A stretch of 64,000 nt of DNA. Origin: Candidatus Marispirochaeta associata. GTDB lineage: Bacteria > Spirochaetota > Spirochaetia > JC444 > Marispirochaetaceae. The translations under genes and the position numbers were made by a program. The number at the start of each line of letters is the position of its first letter. The stretch's first letter is position 1. Below the pieces are notes generated by a model. That model did no database searches and was not told the DNA's origin. It was given only the letters and a program-made list of their open reading frames with translations. Where the stretch lies: positions 1 to 64,000 of the forward strand of contig JWTM01000541.1 in NCBI GenBank assembly GCA_001749745.1. The letters are read 5' to 3'. Positions 7,426-15,630 of the stretch are shown here, one piece after another.

Positions 7426-8321
7426 GCCGCCACCTGCCTTTTCCGTTTCCCGGTTTTCACCTTGGTCATAATCAGCGAGGCGATGATCAGGAGTCCGGTG
7501 ATCAATTTCAGGTCGTTGGGAGTAAGATTGATGTAGTAGCCGTAGTAGCGCCCTAAGTACATGATCCCCTTGAAGACGATGGCGCCGATCACGACCCGGA
7601 TCAGAAGAGGCGCGATTCTGTTCGACTTGATAAAGAACTCGCCGATCATCACCGAGGCCAGCCCGGAAATGACGATGCCCTGGCCCAGATTGACGTCGGC
7701 AAAGCCCTGGTACTGGGCCGCCAGGGCCCCGGCCACGCCGACGAGACCGTTCGACAGTCCGACGCCGATGATCTTCATCATCTCGGGATTCACCCCCTGG
7801 CTGATCACCATCTGCTGGTTATTACCCATGGCGCCCAGGGTCAGCCCCATGTCGGTGTGGAAGAAGATATCCAGAAGCAGGATAATCCCGCCCAGCGTCA
7901 GCAGCAGGAAGATCAGCACCCCGTACTCCTGAGGAATCCCGAGGCCTTCACTCAACTGCTGTACCGCGGTAAAGGCGGTGGTCACGTTCAAGAGGGGAAT
8001 ATTGGCCCGGTTTCCCAGAACGCGGATATTGATCGAGTAGAGCATGGTCATGGTCAAGATTCCCGCCAAGAGGTTGGGCACCTTGAGCTTGTTATGGATC
8101 AGGGCGGTTATAAATCCCGCCGCGATTCCGCCGGCCAGGGCCAGGAGCATCGCCGCCGGAACCGGCAAGCCGCCCGAGATCGAAGCCGCCGCGATGGCCG
8201 CGCCGAAGGGGAAGCTCCCGTCGACGGTAAGATCGGGAAAATCCAGAATCCGGAAGGTGATAAACACCCCCAGGGCTAGAATCCCGTAGATAAGTCCTTC
8301 GTGTAATATGCCTTCTATCAC
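7422..8321 (-). CDS. ABC transporter permease, TrpY-type
   Basis: An integral membrane protein of about 300 residues with roughly eight hydrophobic segments and the conserved opening LIYGILALGVFITFRILDFPDLTVDGS typical of this permease family. A GTG start at 8321 is preferred because GGAAGG lies just upstream. A longer frame reaches a TTG at 8351, but that codon falls in the terminator-like hairpin. The gene is followed with a 4-nt overlap by its ATPase. Confidence 0.85.
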   Translation of the reverse strand: MIEGILHEGLIYGILALGVFITFRILDFPDLTVDGSFPFGAAIAAASISGGLPVPAAMLLALAGGIAAGFITALIHNKLKVPNLLAGILTMTMLYSINIRVLGNRANIPLLNVTTAFTAVQQLSEGLGIPQEYGVLIFLLLTLGGIILLLDIFFHTDMGLTLGAMGNNQQMVISQGVNPEMMKIIGVGLSNGLVGVAGALAAQYQGFADVNLGQGIVISGLASVMIGEFFIKSNRIAPLLIRVVIGAIVFKGIMYLGRYYGYYINLTPNDLKLITGLLIIASLIMTKVKTGKRKRQVAA

Positions 8322-8348
8322 TCTCTGCCTTCCATATTGATTGCTACG

Positions 8349-8381
8349 CAAAAAGGGGGTCCGCCCGCAAGCGGCCCCCTC
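8349..8381 (-). terminator. intra-operon terminator between binding protein and permease genes
   Basis: On the minus strand a GC-rich hairpin (AGGGGGCCGC, loop, GGGCGGACCCCC) is followed by TTTTT. It lies between the substrate-binding protein gene and the permease gene. Partial termination here would give more binding protein than membrane components, a common arrangement in ABC import operons. Confidence 0.7.
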
Positions 8382-8420
8382 TGAGTTGGTAGTGTATCAG
8401 AAATTCCGCGGTCGGGTCGC

Positions 8421-9428
8421 CTATTTCTTGGTAACCTCGCCGTTCTTCACCACAACCGAGGCCCGGTCTATTACAGCCTGGGGAACGGTGATGCCCACCT
8501 GTGCGGCCACATCGAGATTCACCACCAGCTGGTCCAGATCGTTGGGATCGGACATGAACTGGGTCGGAATCGAGGCGGTCGCCTCACCCTTGAGGATCCG
8601 GTCGACAAGGCGCCCGGTGGCCCGGCCGTGCTTGTAGTAGTCGAAGCCCAAGGCGGCAAGCACCTCGAAGGATTCGGCGGAACTCGGATCGGCCGACATG
8701 ACGGGGATATCCTTCTCCAGGGCGGTCTGCACCAGGGAGTTCAGGGCGGAGACGACGGTGTTGTCGGTGCTGACGTAGATTGCGTCGACCCGGCCCAGGA
8801 TAGCCTGGGTTGCCTGTTTTACCTCGGCGGAGTTGGTTACCGTCGATTCGACGAACTCGATGCCCATATCCTCGCAAACCTCCTTGGCGATATTGGCCAG
8901 AACTACGGCGTTGGCCTCTCCCGAGGAGTAGACGTGACCGAGCCGCTTCAGGTCCATCAGACTCGCCAGAAACTCGATCTGCTCCCGGACCGGGGTCATA
9001 TCGGAGAAGCCGGTGATATTCTCGCCGCCCTGATCCAGGGAGGGGACGAGACCCGCGCCCACCGGATCGGTAACCGCCGAATAGACTACCGGAATATCAG
9101 TAATGGTCGAAGCCAGCGCCTGGCTGGTGGGGGTAGCGATACCGACCGCTACATCGACCTTGTCGGATTTGAACTTGATCGCGATCTGCTTGGCGGTGTT
9201 GGGATCGCCGTTGGCGTTCTGCAGATCGTAGCTTACATCGCTGTAGCCCAGCTCGGCGAGCTCATCCTGAATTCCCTGCTCGACACCGTCGAGCGCCGGA
9301 TGGCTGACGATCTTGGAAATGCCGATCGTAATCGATCCGTCGTCGCTTGCAGCGCTCTCTTCCTGTCCGCCTGCGATGAGCACCAGGCTCAACGTGAGCG
9401 CCAGTAGAATAGTAATCAGCTTTTTCAT
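8421..9428 (-). CDS. ABC transporter substrate-binding protein, TrpX-type (PF04392)
   Basis: A 335-residue periplasmic binding protein. It has a short basic N-terminus, a hydrophobic signal segment (about 4-20), then IAGGQEESAAS and the mature domain beginning ITIGISKIVSHPALDG, with the ABC_sub_bind pattern of alternating Rossmann lobes. The start at 9428 is supported by AGGAG 7 nt upstream; the longer frame adds 51 non-homologous residues. The lipobox position lacks a cysteine (AGG), so the protein may be cleaved by signal peptidase I rather than lipidated. It heads the operon with permease and ATPase. Confidence 0.88.
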   Translation of the reverse strand: MKKLITILLALTLSLVLIAGGQEESAASDDGSITIGISKIVSHPALDGVEQGIQDELAELGYSDVSYDLQNANGDPNTAKQIAIKFKSDKVDVAVGIATPTSQALASTITDIPVVYSAVTDPVGAGLVPSLDQGGENITGFSDMTPVREQIEFLASLMDLKRLGHVYSSGEANAVVLANIAKEVCEDMGIEFVESTVTNSAEVKQATQAILGRVDAIYVSTDNTVVSALNSLVQTALEKDIPVMSADPSSAESFEVLAALGFDYYKHGRATGRLVDRILKGEATASIPTQFMSDPNDLDQLVVNLDVAAQVGITVPQAVIDRASVVVKNGEVTKK

Positions 9429-9450
9429 CGTTAATCTCCTCTTTATAATC

Positions 9451-9468
9451 CATCTCGTAACCGAGATG
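9451..9468. promoter_or_regulatory. perfect inverted repeat upstream of the ABC importer operon
   Basis: CATCTCG and CGAGATG form a perfect 7-bp inverted repeat with a 4-nt spacer. It is 23 bp upstream of the binding-protein start in the divergent region with the HD gene. It could be an operator or a 5' UTR hairpin. No known repressor site is recognised. Confidence 0.4.
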
Positions 9469-9565
9469 TTACTTTCAATAGAAACACAGACAGCATACCG
9501 CCATCGGATCATGTGGTCAAGGGATTTGTCTGGATTTTTCGCTCCCGATTCGCTATTTTGTACGG

Positions 9566-10369
9566 ATGACAAAATCACCAAAAGAGATAGGACTCAACAG
9601 AAAAATTCTCAAGCAACTCAGCGGCAAATCCCGGGAACTGGCGGACCTGCTGCTCGAGGATAAGGAGATCCGGGCCATGCAGGAGTACGGCAACACCGTC
9701 TCCATCAAGCGCTTAGGCTTCAACGACCACGGTCCGGTCCATATGCGGGTGGTCCTCTTAAACGCGATCACCATTATGAACCTTTTAAAGGATGCCGGAA
9801 TCAAGACCAATCTCGAGGCGGAGGAGATCGGCAGCTTCGAGGACAGCCTGGCGGCGGTCATGCTCGCCTCCTTCCTGCACGACCTGGGGATGACCATCGG
9901 CCGGCAGGACCACGAACTCCACAGCACCTACCTGAGCTATCCCATAATCGACCGACTCCTGGCCGTCTACTACGGCGAAGACCTGATGAAGCGGGTAGCG
10001 GTGCGCTCCCTGGCGATCGAGGGCATCATCGGCCATATGGCCCACCACCGCATCCACTCCTTAGAGGCGGGGGTAATCCTGATCGCCGACGGCTGCGACA
10101 TGGAACGGGGCCGGGCGCGAATCCCCCTCTACCTCAACACGGCGCCCAAAGCCGGAGATATCCACAAGTATTCGGCCAATTCCATCGAGAAGGTAAAGAT
10201 TGAGGCGGGGGAGGAACTGCCGATCAAGATCACGATCCGCATGTCGGCGGAGGTCGGCTTCTTCCAGGTCGAGGAGGTGTTGTTGACCAAGATCGACAAG
10301 AGCCCGGTAAAATCCTACCTGGAACTCTACGCCGGAACCCGGGCCGGGGATATGAAGCGCTACCTGTAG
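9566..10369 (+). CDS. HD-superfamily phosphohydrolase
   Basis: A 267-residue protein with an HD-domain metal site: an upstream histidine in FNDHGPVHM, the HD doublet in ASFLHDLGMTIGR, and further histidines in QDHELH and GHMAHHRIHS. The C-terminal third (ANSIEKVKIEAGEELPIKITI) resembles the extension of archaeal-type HD proteins. Substrate unknown; HD proteins hydrolyse phosphoesters, often nucleotides. It is transcribed divergently from the ABC importer and converges with aspS. ATG at 9566 has only a weak ribosome-binding site. Confidence 0.78.
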   Translation: MTKSPKEIGLNRKILKQLSGKSRELADLLLEDKEIRAMQEYGNTVSIKRLGFNDHGPVHMRVVLLNAITIMNLLKDAGIKTNLEAEEIGSFEDSLAAVMLASFLHDLGMTIGRQDHELHSTYLSYPIIDRLLAVYYGEDLMKRVAVRSLAIEGIIGHMAHHRIHSLEAGVILIADGCDMERGRARIPLYLNTAPKAGDIHKYSANSIEKVKIEAGEELPIKITIRMSAEVGFFQVEEVLLTKIDKSPVKSYLELYAGTRAGDMKRYL

Positions 10370-10380
10370 CTTCTTATAGC

Positions 10381-12159
10381 CTATAGCTCCTCGTCGGGGA
10401 GTTCGATGCCGATATGGAGCTCCTCGAGCTGCCGTTCGGATACCTCCCGGGGAGAACCCATCATCGGTTCCTGGGCCCTCTGATTCATCGGAAAGGCGAC
10501 GATCTCCCGCAGGTTCTCCACATCCGCCAAGAGCATCACGATTCTATCCAGCCCCGGAGCGATGCCGCCGTGGGGCGGAGCGCCGTAGCGGAAGGCGGAG
10601 ATCATGCCCGAGAACTTGGCGTCCACCTCCTCCTTGGAGTAGCCGCCGATCTCGAAGGCCTTATACATGATCTCCGGCCGGTGGTTCCGGATCGCTCCGG
10701 AGGAGAGCTCCTCGCCGTTACAGACCAGGTCGTACTGGTACGCCAGGACCTCCAGGGGATCCTTGTTCTCCAGCGCCTCGAGTCCCCCCTGGGGCATGGA
10801 GAAGGGGTTGTGGCTGAACTGGATCTCCCCTGAGTGGGCGTCCCGCTCGTACATCGGGTAGTCGACGATCCAGCAGAAGCGGTAGACCCCTTTGTCGAGC
10901 AGATCCATGTCCTTGCCGAGCTTGTTGCGCACATGGCCGGCGATCGAGGCGGCCGAATCGGGCTGGTCGCAGACGAAGAAGACCACATCCCCGTCCTCGA
11001 CCTCGCAGGCCGACGCGATGGCCTGAATGCTTTCGTCGCTCAAGAATTTGGCGATTGGGCTCTTCACCTCGCCGTCGGCCCAGGTGATGTAGGCCAGGCC
11101 TTTGGAGCCGACCGACTGGGCGAACTCGATCAGCTTGTCGAAGAAGGAGCGGGGCTGGCCGGCGATCCCCTTCACCGGCAGGGCCCGTACCGCGGCGCCG
11201 GATTTAATCGCCCCGGCGAAGGCCTTGAAATCGGAATCCCGGAAGGCCTCGGTGACATCCCGGATCACAATCGGGTTTCTGAGATCGGGCTTATCCGAGC
11301 CGTATTTGAGCATCGCCTCGGCGAAGGGAATCCGTTCGAACGGAGCGCTGCTCACCTCCCAGTCGGAAAACTCGGTAAAGAGCCCGGTCATCAGCTCCTC
11401 GATTACCCCGAATACCTCCTCCTGTTCAACGAAGGACATCTCGATGTCGATCTGATAAAACTCCCCGGGACTGCGGTTGGCCCGGGCGTCCTCGTCCCGA
11501 AAACATGGGGCGATCTGAAAATAGCGGTCGAAGCCGGCCACCATCAAGAGCTGCTTGTACTGCTGAGGCGCCTGGGGGAGGGCGTAGAACTGCCCCGGAT
11601 GCAGGCGGGAGGGAACCAAGAAGTCCCGGGCCCCCTCGGGGCTCGAGGCGGTTAGAATCGGCGTCTGGAACTCATTGAAGCCCATGGCCTCCATTCGGCG
11701 CCGGACTGAGGAGATGATCTTGTTCCGCTTGAGGATATTGGCATGCATCGTCTCCCGCCGAAGATCCAGGTAGCGGTAGGTGAGCCTGAGCTCCTCGGGC
11801 TCCTTGTCCTCGGGAAAGACCTGAAAGGGGAGGGGATCACAGCGGCCGAGAATCTCGTATTTCTCGATCTCCACCTCGACCTCGCCGGTTTCGAGCTTGG
11901 AGTTGACCGTCTCAGGATCTCGCTTCTTTACCGTACCCTCCACACGGATACAGTTCTCCTTCTGCAGGTGAGCCACCTCATACTTGAATCCCGATTCGGG
12001 GTAGCTCACGAGCTGGGTAATGCCGAAATTATCCCGCAGATCGATAAAGAGTACTCCGCCGTGGTCGCGGTGATTATTGATCCACCCCGAAAGGGTCACG
12101 GTCTGACCCACATGGGAACTCTTTAGCTCGTTACAGCGGTGCGTGCGATATGTGCTCAT
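10381..12159 (-). CDS. aspS: aspartate--tRNA ligase, probably non-discriminating
   Basis: A 592-residue bacterial-type AspRS: N-terminal OB-fold anticodon-binding domain (1-110), class II core with motif 2 FRDEDARANRSPGEFYQID, the bacterial insertion domain (about 290-420) and motif 3 GIAPGLDRIVMLL. The start at 12159 gives MSTYRTHRCNEL, matching the family N-terminus. The OB-fold has His33 in NHRDHGG, where the E. coli discriminating enzyme has Leu30. His here is associated with non-discriminating AspRS, which also charges tRNA-Asn with Asp. The neighbouring gatCAB genes supply the amidotransferase that would convert the product to Asn-tRNA. Confidence 0.96.
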   Translation of the reverse strand: MSTYRTHRCNELKSSHVGQTVTLSGWINNHRDHGGVLFIDLRDNFGITQLVSYPESGFKYEVAHLQKENCIRVEGTVKKRDPETVNSKLETGEVEVEIEKYEILGRCDPLPFQVFPEDKEPEELRLTYRYLDLRRETMHANILKRNKIISSVRRRMEAMGFNEFQTPILTASSPEGARDFLVPSRLHPGQFYALPQAPQQYKQLLMVAGFDRYFQIAPCFRDEDARANRSPGEFYQIDIEMSFVEQEEVFGVIEELMTGLFTEFSDWEVSSAPFERIPFAEAMLKYGSDKPDLRNPIVIRDVTEAFRDSDFKAFAGAIKSGAAVRALPVKGIAGQPRSFFDKLIEFAQSVGSKGLAYITWADGEVKSPIAKFLSDESIQAIASACEVEDGDVVFFVCDQPDSAASIAGHVRNKLGKDMDLLDKGVYRFCWIVDYPMYERDAHSGEIQFSHNPFSMPQGGLEALENKDPLEVLAYQYDLVCNGEELSSGAIRNHRPEIMYKAFEIGGYSKEEVDAKFSGMISAFRYGAPPHGGIAPGLDRIVMLLADVENLREIVAFPMNQRAQEPMMGSPREVSERQLEELHIGIELPDEEL

Positions 12160-12191
12160 AAAAAATTGTACCCCGTAGTGTGTAGAACGCC

Positions 12192-12204
12192 TTGATACTA
12201 TCAA
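12192..12204. promoter_or_regulatory. 13-bp palindrome upstream of aspS
   Basis: TTGATA-C-TATCAA is a perfect 6+1+6 palindrome lying 33 bp upstream of the aspS start. On the minus strand a TTGTCA/TAGTAT pair with 18-bp spacing places it across the -10 region, so it could be an operator. No regulator is assigned. Confidence 0.35.
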
Positions 12205-12285
12205 ATTTGTAAGGATCGTGACAAGGAATTGCCAATCCTCAAAAAGTAGCGTCTCTTTCTTATAATTCTTATAGCTTTATCCGGT

Positions 12286-13713
12286 TTAGAGTCCGAATTT
12301 AGCGCGGATCAGGCTCTGCACCTGCTTGGGATCGGCCTTACCGCCGGAGGCGCGCATAATCTGCCCCACGAAAAAGCCGATCGGCTTCATGTCGCCGCTT
12401 GTAAGCTGCTCTACCGCCTGGGGATTCTCATCGGCAATCTTAGCTATCAGGGCTTCCAGCTCGGCGGAGTTATCCTCCTGCTCGAGTCCCCGCTCGGCGA
12501 CGATCTCGGCCGGATCCTTGTCCTCGTCCAGCACCGCCTCAAGCACCTCCCGGGCGCCGTTGCGGTTGACGGTATTCTCCTCGACCAGCTTGATCAGCGC
12601 CGCGAGTCTTGCGGGGCTCAAGCTGCTTTCGCCCAAGGCGATCTCCCGGCGTTTCAGATGCTTCTGTACGTCCCCGCAGATCCAGGCGGCAGCGGCGGCG
12701 GCCTCTACCCCGGCGGCGACCGTCGCTTCGAAGAAGTCGGCCGTGGCCCGTTCCTCGGTTAAGAGATCGGCCTGAACCTCTTTAACGCCCAGCTCCTCCA
12801 CAAATCGGGTGCGCCGAGCCAGGGGGAGCTCGATCAACGCCTCGTCGACCTTGCCCAGGAAATCAGGGGTGGGCCGAAAGGGGGGCAAATCGGGCTCCGG
12901 GAAGTAGCGGTAGTCGTGGGCGCTCTCCTTGGAGCGCATCGCCTCGGTTCGGCCGGCGGCCTCGTCCCAGAGGCGGGTCTCCTGGGTAATCGCCTCCCCC
13001 TTATCGAGGAGCTTCTTCTGCCGGCGGATCTCATAACTCAGGGCCTGGCGCAGGAAGCGGGATGAGTTGACGTTCTTCACCTCCGTCTTCGTCCCGAGTC
13101 CCTTGCCTTTCAGGTTGATCGACACGTTCCCGTCGCAGCGTAGGGAACCCTCCTCCATGTTACCGTCGCAGACGCCGAGCTGGCGCACCAGGTTGCGGAA
13201 CTGCTGAATGAAGGCCTCGGCATCCTCGCCGGTTACCAGATCCGGTTCGGTTACGATCTCCAAGAGGGCGGTACCGGCCCGGTTGTAGTCGAGCAGGCTT
13301 CCGCCGGAGGCGTGGATCATCTTCCCCGCATCCTCTTCCAGGTGGATATCGTGGATCCGGATTCGTTTGGTCTCCTCTCCCTCGAGCCTGATGTCGAACC
13401 AGCCGTTGCGCCCTACGGGGGAGTGGAACTGGGAGATCTGATAGTTCTTGGTCATGTCCGGATAGAAGTAGTTCTTCCGGTCGAAGATCGCCTCGTCGGC
13501 AAGCTCGCAGTTGAGAGCCCGGCCGACCAGGTAGGACATGAAGATCGCCTCTTCGTTCAGCGCCGGCAGAACCCCGGGGTAGCCCATGCAGACCGGACAG
13601 ACATTGCGGTTGGGTTCGTCCCCGAAACGGGCGGGACAGTTACAGAAGACCTTCGATTCGGTCAGCAGGTGGATATGAATCTCGAGGCCGATAAAGGATT
13701 GATACGCGCTCAT
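12286..13713 (-). CDS. gatB: aspartyl/glutamyl-tRNA amidotransferase subunit B
   Basis: A 475-residue GatB with the N-terminal cradle domain (GLEIHIHLLTESKVFCNC, cysteines for the zinc site including CPVCMGYPG). The kinase-like tRNA activation core includes EVKNVNSSRFLRQAL, and the C-terminal YqeY/tail domain ends ADPKQVQSLIRAKFGL. It phosphorylates mischarged Asp/Glu on tRNA for amidation with ammonia from GatA. The start ATG overlaps the gatA stop by 4 nt. The gene is the last of gatC-gatA-gatB. Confidence 0.97.
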   Translation of the reverse strand: MSAYQSFIGLEIHIHLLTESKVFCNCPARFGDEPNRNVCPVCMGYPGVLPALNEEAIFMSYLVGRALNCELADEAIFDRKNYFYPDMTKNYQISQFHSPVGRNGWFDIRLEGEETKRIRIHDIHLEEDAGKMIHASGGSLLDYNRAGTALLEIVTEPDLVTGEDAEAFIQQFRNLVRQLGVCDGNMEEGSLRCDGNVSINLKGKGLGTKTEVKNVNSSRFLRQALSYEIRRQKKLLDKGEAITQETRLWDEAAGRTEAMRSKESAHDYRYFPEPDLPPFRPTPDFLGKVDEALIELPLARRTRFVEELGVKEVQADLLTEERATADFFEATVAAGVEAAAAAAWICGDVQKHLKRREIALGESSLSPARLAALIKLVEENTVNRNGAREVLEAVLDEDKDPAEIVAERGLEQEDNSAELEALIAKIADENPQAVEQLTSGDMKPIGFFVGQIMRASGGKADPKQVQSLIRAKFGL

Positions 13714-15104
13714 GCAGGGTCCTTGAATCCGGGAGGAGTAAATGAGTGGAGAGGGGCGACGACGCTGGAAAGCTCCTCGGCGGCGGCCAAGAGCCGCTCC
13801 TCGGCCATGGCCGGCCCCAAGAGCTGCATCCCCACGGGCAAATCGCCCTCCATACCGGCGGGGACCGATAGACCGGGAATACCGGCCAGGTTGGCGGCGG
13901 CGGTGAACTTATCGGCCAGCTTCTGTTGGAAAGGATCCAGCCCCGACTCCCCATGGGGGAAGGCGGCGGTCGGGAACGCGGGCATCAGAAGCAGATCGTT
14001 CTCAGAAAAGAGCGATGCGAACTCATTGCGGATCATGGTGCGGATCCGCTGCGCCCGGCCGTAGTACTGATCCTGAAAACCGGAACGGAGAACATAGGTA
14101 CCCAAGAGCACCCGAAGCTTCACCTCATGACCAAAGCCTTCGCTCCTCGTGGCCTTGACCATCTCTCCATGAGCCTCCGCCTCGCCCCGGTAGCCGTAGC
14201 GGATGCCGGTGTAGCGGGCCAGGTTGGCCGAGGCCTCGGCGGTGGCGATGGTGTAGTAGGCGGGGACCACGTACTCGAGGCTCGGCAGTTCCACGGGAAC
14301 GATCTCCCAGCCCAGCTCCCGGTAGCGATCCAGGGTCTCTTTATATACCCGGGCCACGCCGGGGGATAGTTCGCTCAAATTTTCCAATACGGCGATCCGT
14401 TTCCGGCTCGACGGTTCCGCCGGAGCGTAGGCAATGCTGGTCTGATCCTTATCATCGAGACCTTTGACGGTATCGAATACCAGGCGGCAGACCTCGACGT
14501 CCCGGGCCAGGATACCGATGCACTCCAGGGAGGAGGCGTAGGCCACCAGGCCGAAACGGGAGACGGCGCCGTAGGTCGGCTTGAGGCCGTAGATGCCGCA
14601 GAAGGAGGCCGGCTGCCGGACCGAACCGCCGGTGTCGCTCCCTAAAGCGAAGGGGACCTGCCCCGCGGCGACCGCCGCCGCCGAACCGCCCGAGGAGCCG
14701 CCGGGAACATAGTCGGGGTTCCAGGGATTCGAAGTCGGGCCGTGAACCGAGTTGGCGCAGGCGGAGCCCATACCGAATTCATCGAGGTTGCATTTTCCGT
14801 AGACCCGCGCACCGGCGTCGTTCAGCCGGGAGACGGCGGTGGCGGAGTAGGGCGAAGTGAAACCCTCCAGGATCTTGGAGCCGCAGCTCAAGCCCATCCC
14901 CTCTACGGCGATATTGTCTTTGACGCCGAAGGGAACCCCGGCCAAGGGGCCCGCAGTCTCGCCCGTCAATTGCTGATTGCCGGCAAGCTCGCAGAAGGCA
15001 TGAATCGACTCCTCCCAGGAATCGACATAAGCGCGGTGGTTTCGGCTGCGGTTTTCGTCGCTGAGAAGTTCCCGCCAGGGAGCGAGGGTGTGGGGTGTGT
15101 TCAT
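13710..15104 (-). CDS. gatA: aspartyl/glutamyl-tRNA amidotransferase subunit A
   Basis: An amidase-signature enzyme of 464 residues that releases ammonia from glutamine for the GatCAB complex. The Ser-cisSer-Lys triad is visible in GVPFGVKDNIAVEG (Lys), the GGSSGGSAAA loop, and GSDTGGSVRQPASFCG (Ser). The ATG at 15104 is preferred over the upstream GTG at 15113 because AGGTGG lies at proper distance. The start sits just after the gatC stop. All three subunits are present, so indirect Asn- and/or Gln-tRNA synthesis is expected. Confidence 0.97.
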   Translation of the reverse strand: MNTPHTLAPWRELLSDENRSRNHRAYVDSWEESIHAFCELAGNQQLTGETAGPLAGVPFGVKDNIAVEGMGLSCGSKILEGFTSPYSATAVSRLNDAGARVYGKCNLDEFGMGSACANSVHGPTSNPWNPDYVPGGSSGGSAAAVAAGQVPFALGSDTGGSVRQPASFCGIYGLKPTYGAVSRFGLVAYASSLECIGILARDVEVCRLVFDTVKGLDDKDQTSIAYAPAEPSSRKRIAVLENLSELSPGVARVYKETLDRYRELGWEIVPVELPSLEYVVPAYYTIATAEASANLARYTGIRYGYRGEAEAHGEMVKATRSEGFGHEVKLRVLLGTYVLRSGFQDQYYGRAQRIRTMIRNEFASLFSENDLLLMPAFPTAAFPHGESGLDPFQQKLADKFTAAANLAGIPGLSVPAGMEGDLPVGMQLLGPAMAEERLLAAAEELSSVVAPLHSFTPPGFKDPA

Positions 15105-15113
15105 TACGCCCAC

Positions 15114-15392
15114 CTAAAGCACCTTCGGGATGCGCAGGAATCGCTCCTGCCGGTCGGGGCCGTTCTCGAGAATCTTCTCCGAGAGGTCCTCCTCCCGGGC
15201 CTTATCAGGCCGGACGCTATTGCCCTCGGGGCCTATATGAGTGGTCGCATCGATACCGTCGAGATCGACGGCATTCATCATCGTAAAATATTCGAGCATC
15301 CGCCCGACTTCGCCTTCGAAGGCGGCTCGCTCTTCCCCCGAAAGGGCCAGATTAGCCAGCTCGGCGGTAATATCCAATTCTCGCTCTTCCAT
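15114..15392 (-). CDS. gatC: aspartyl/glutamyl-tRNA amidotransferase subunit C
   Basis: A 92-residue GatC with the family pattern LANLALSGEERAAFEGEVGRMLEYF near the N-terminus and a C-terminal tail rich in acidic residues. It stabilises the GatA-GatB interface. It is the first gene of gatCAB, directly followed by gatA. Confidence 0.94.
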   Translation of the reverse strand: MEERELDITAELANLALSGEERAAFEGEVGRMLEYFTMMNAVDLDGIDATTHIGPEGNSVRPDKAREEDLSEKILENGPDRQERFLRIPKVL

Positions 15393-15494
15393 GATTGGCC
15401 AAACTCTACCGAAGGAAGCGAAGGCGTGTCAATAGAAGCAGTTAATTCACCATATTACAACGGATTAAGGGGGTCCCGTTCTGGTCAGGCCGAT

Positions 15495-15523
15495 TTGACT
15501 TTTAGCGCTCTTTAGTGTATGGT
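15495..15523 (+). promoter_or_regulatory. putative sigma-70 promoter for the glycosidase operon
   Basis: TTGACT (15495-15500) and TATGGT (15518-15523) are separated by 17 bp. The promoter faces the GTG start at 15631, leaving an untranslated leader of about 100 nt that contains a short inverted repeat (CACAC...GTGTG). The interval 15393-15630 holds nothing else recognisable. Confidence 0.55.
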
Positions 15524-15630
15524 ATAGCCTTACCCTGAGACAGGTTTGATGAGACTAACCTTATCGTCACACTGTTCATGTAGTGTGCAACGCTAGATAT
15601 ATCTGCCCGCTATAGGGGCAAGGAGCATTC

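Noticed and set aside
9429..9565. T-box or tryptophan attenuator before the TrpXYZ-type operon
   Set aside because: No T-box sequence or Trp-rich leader peptide; only a short inverted repeat.
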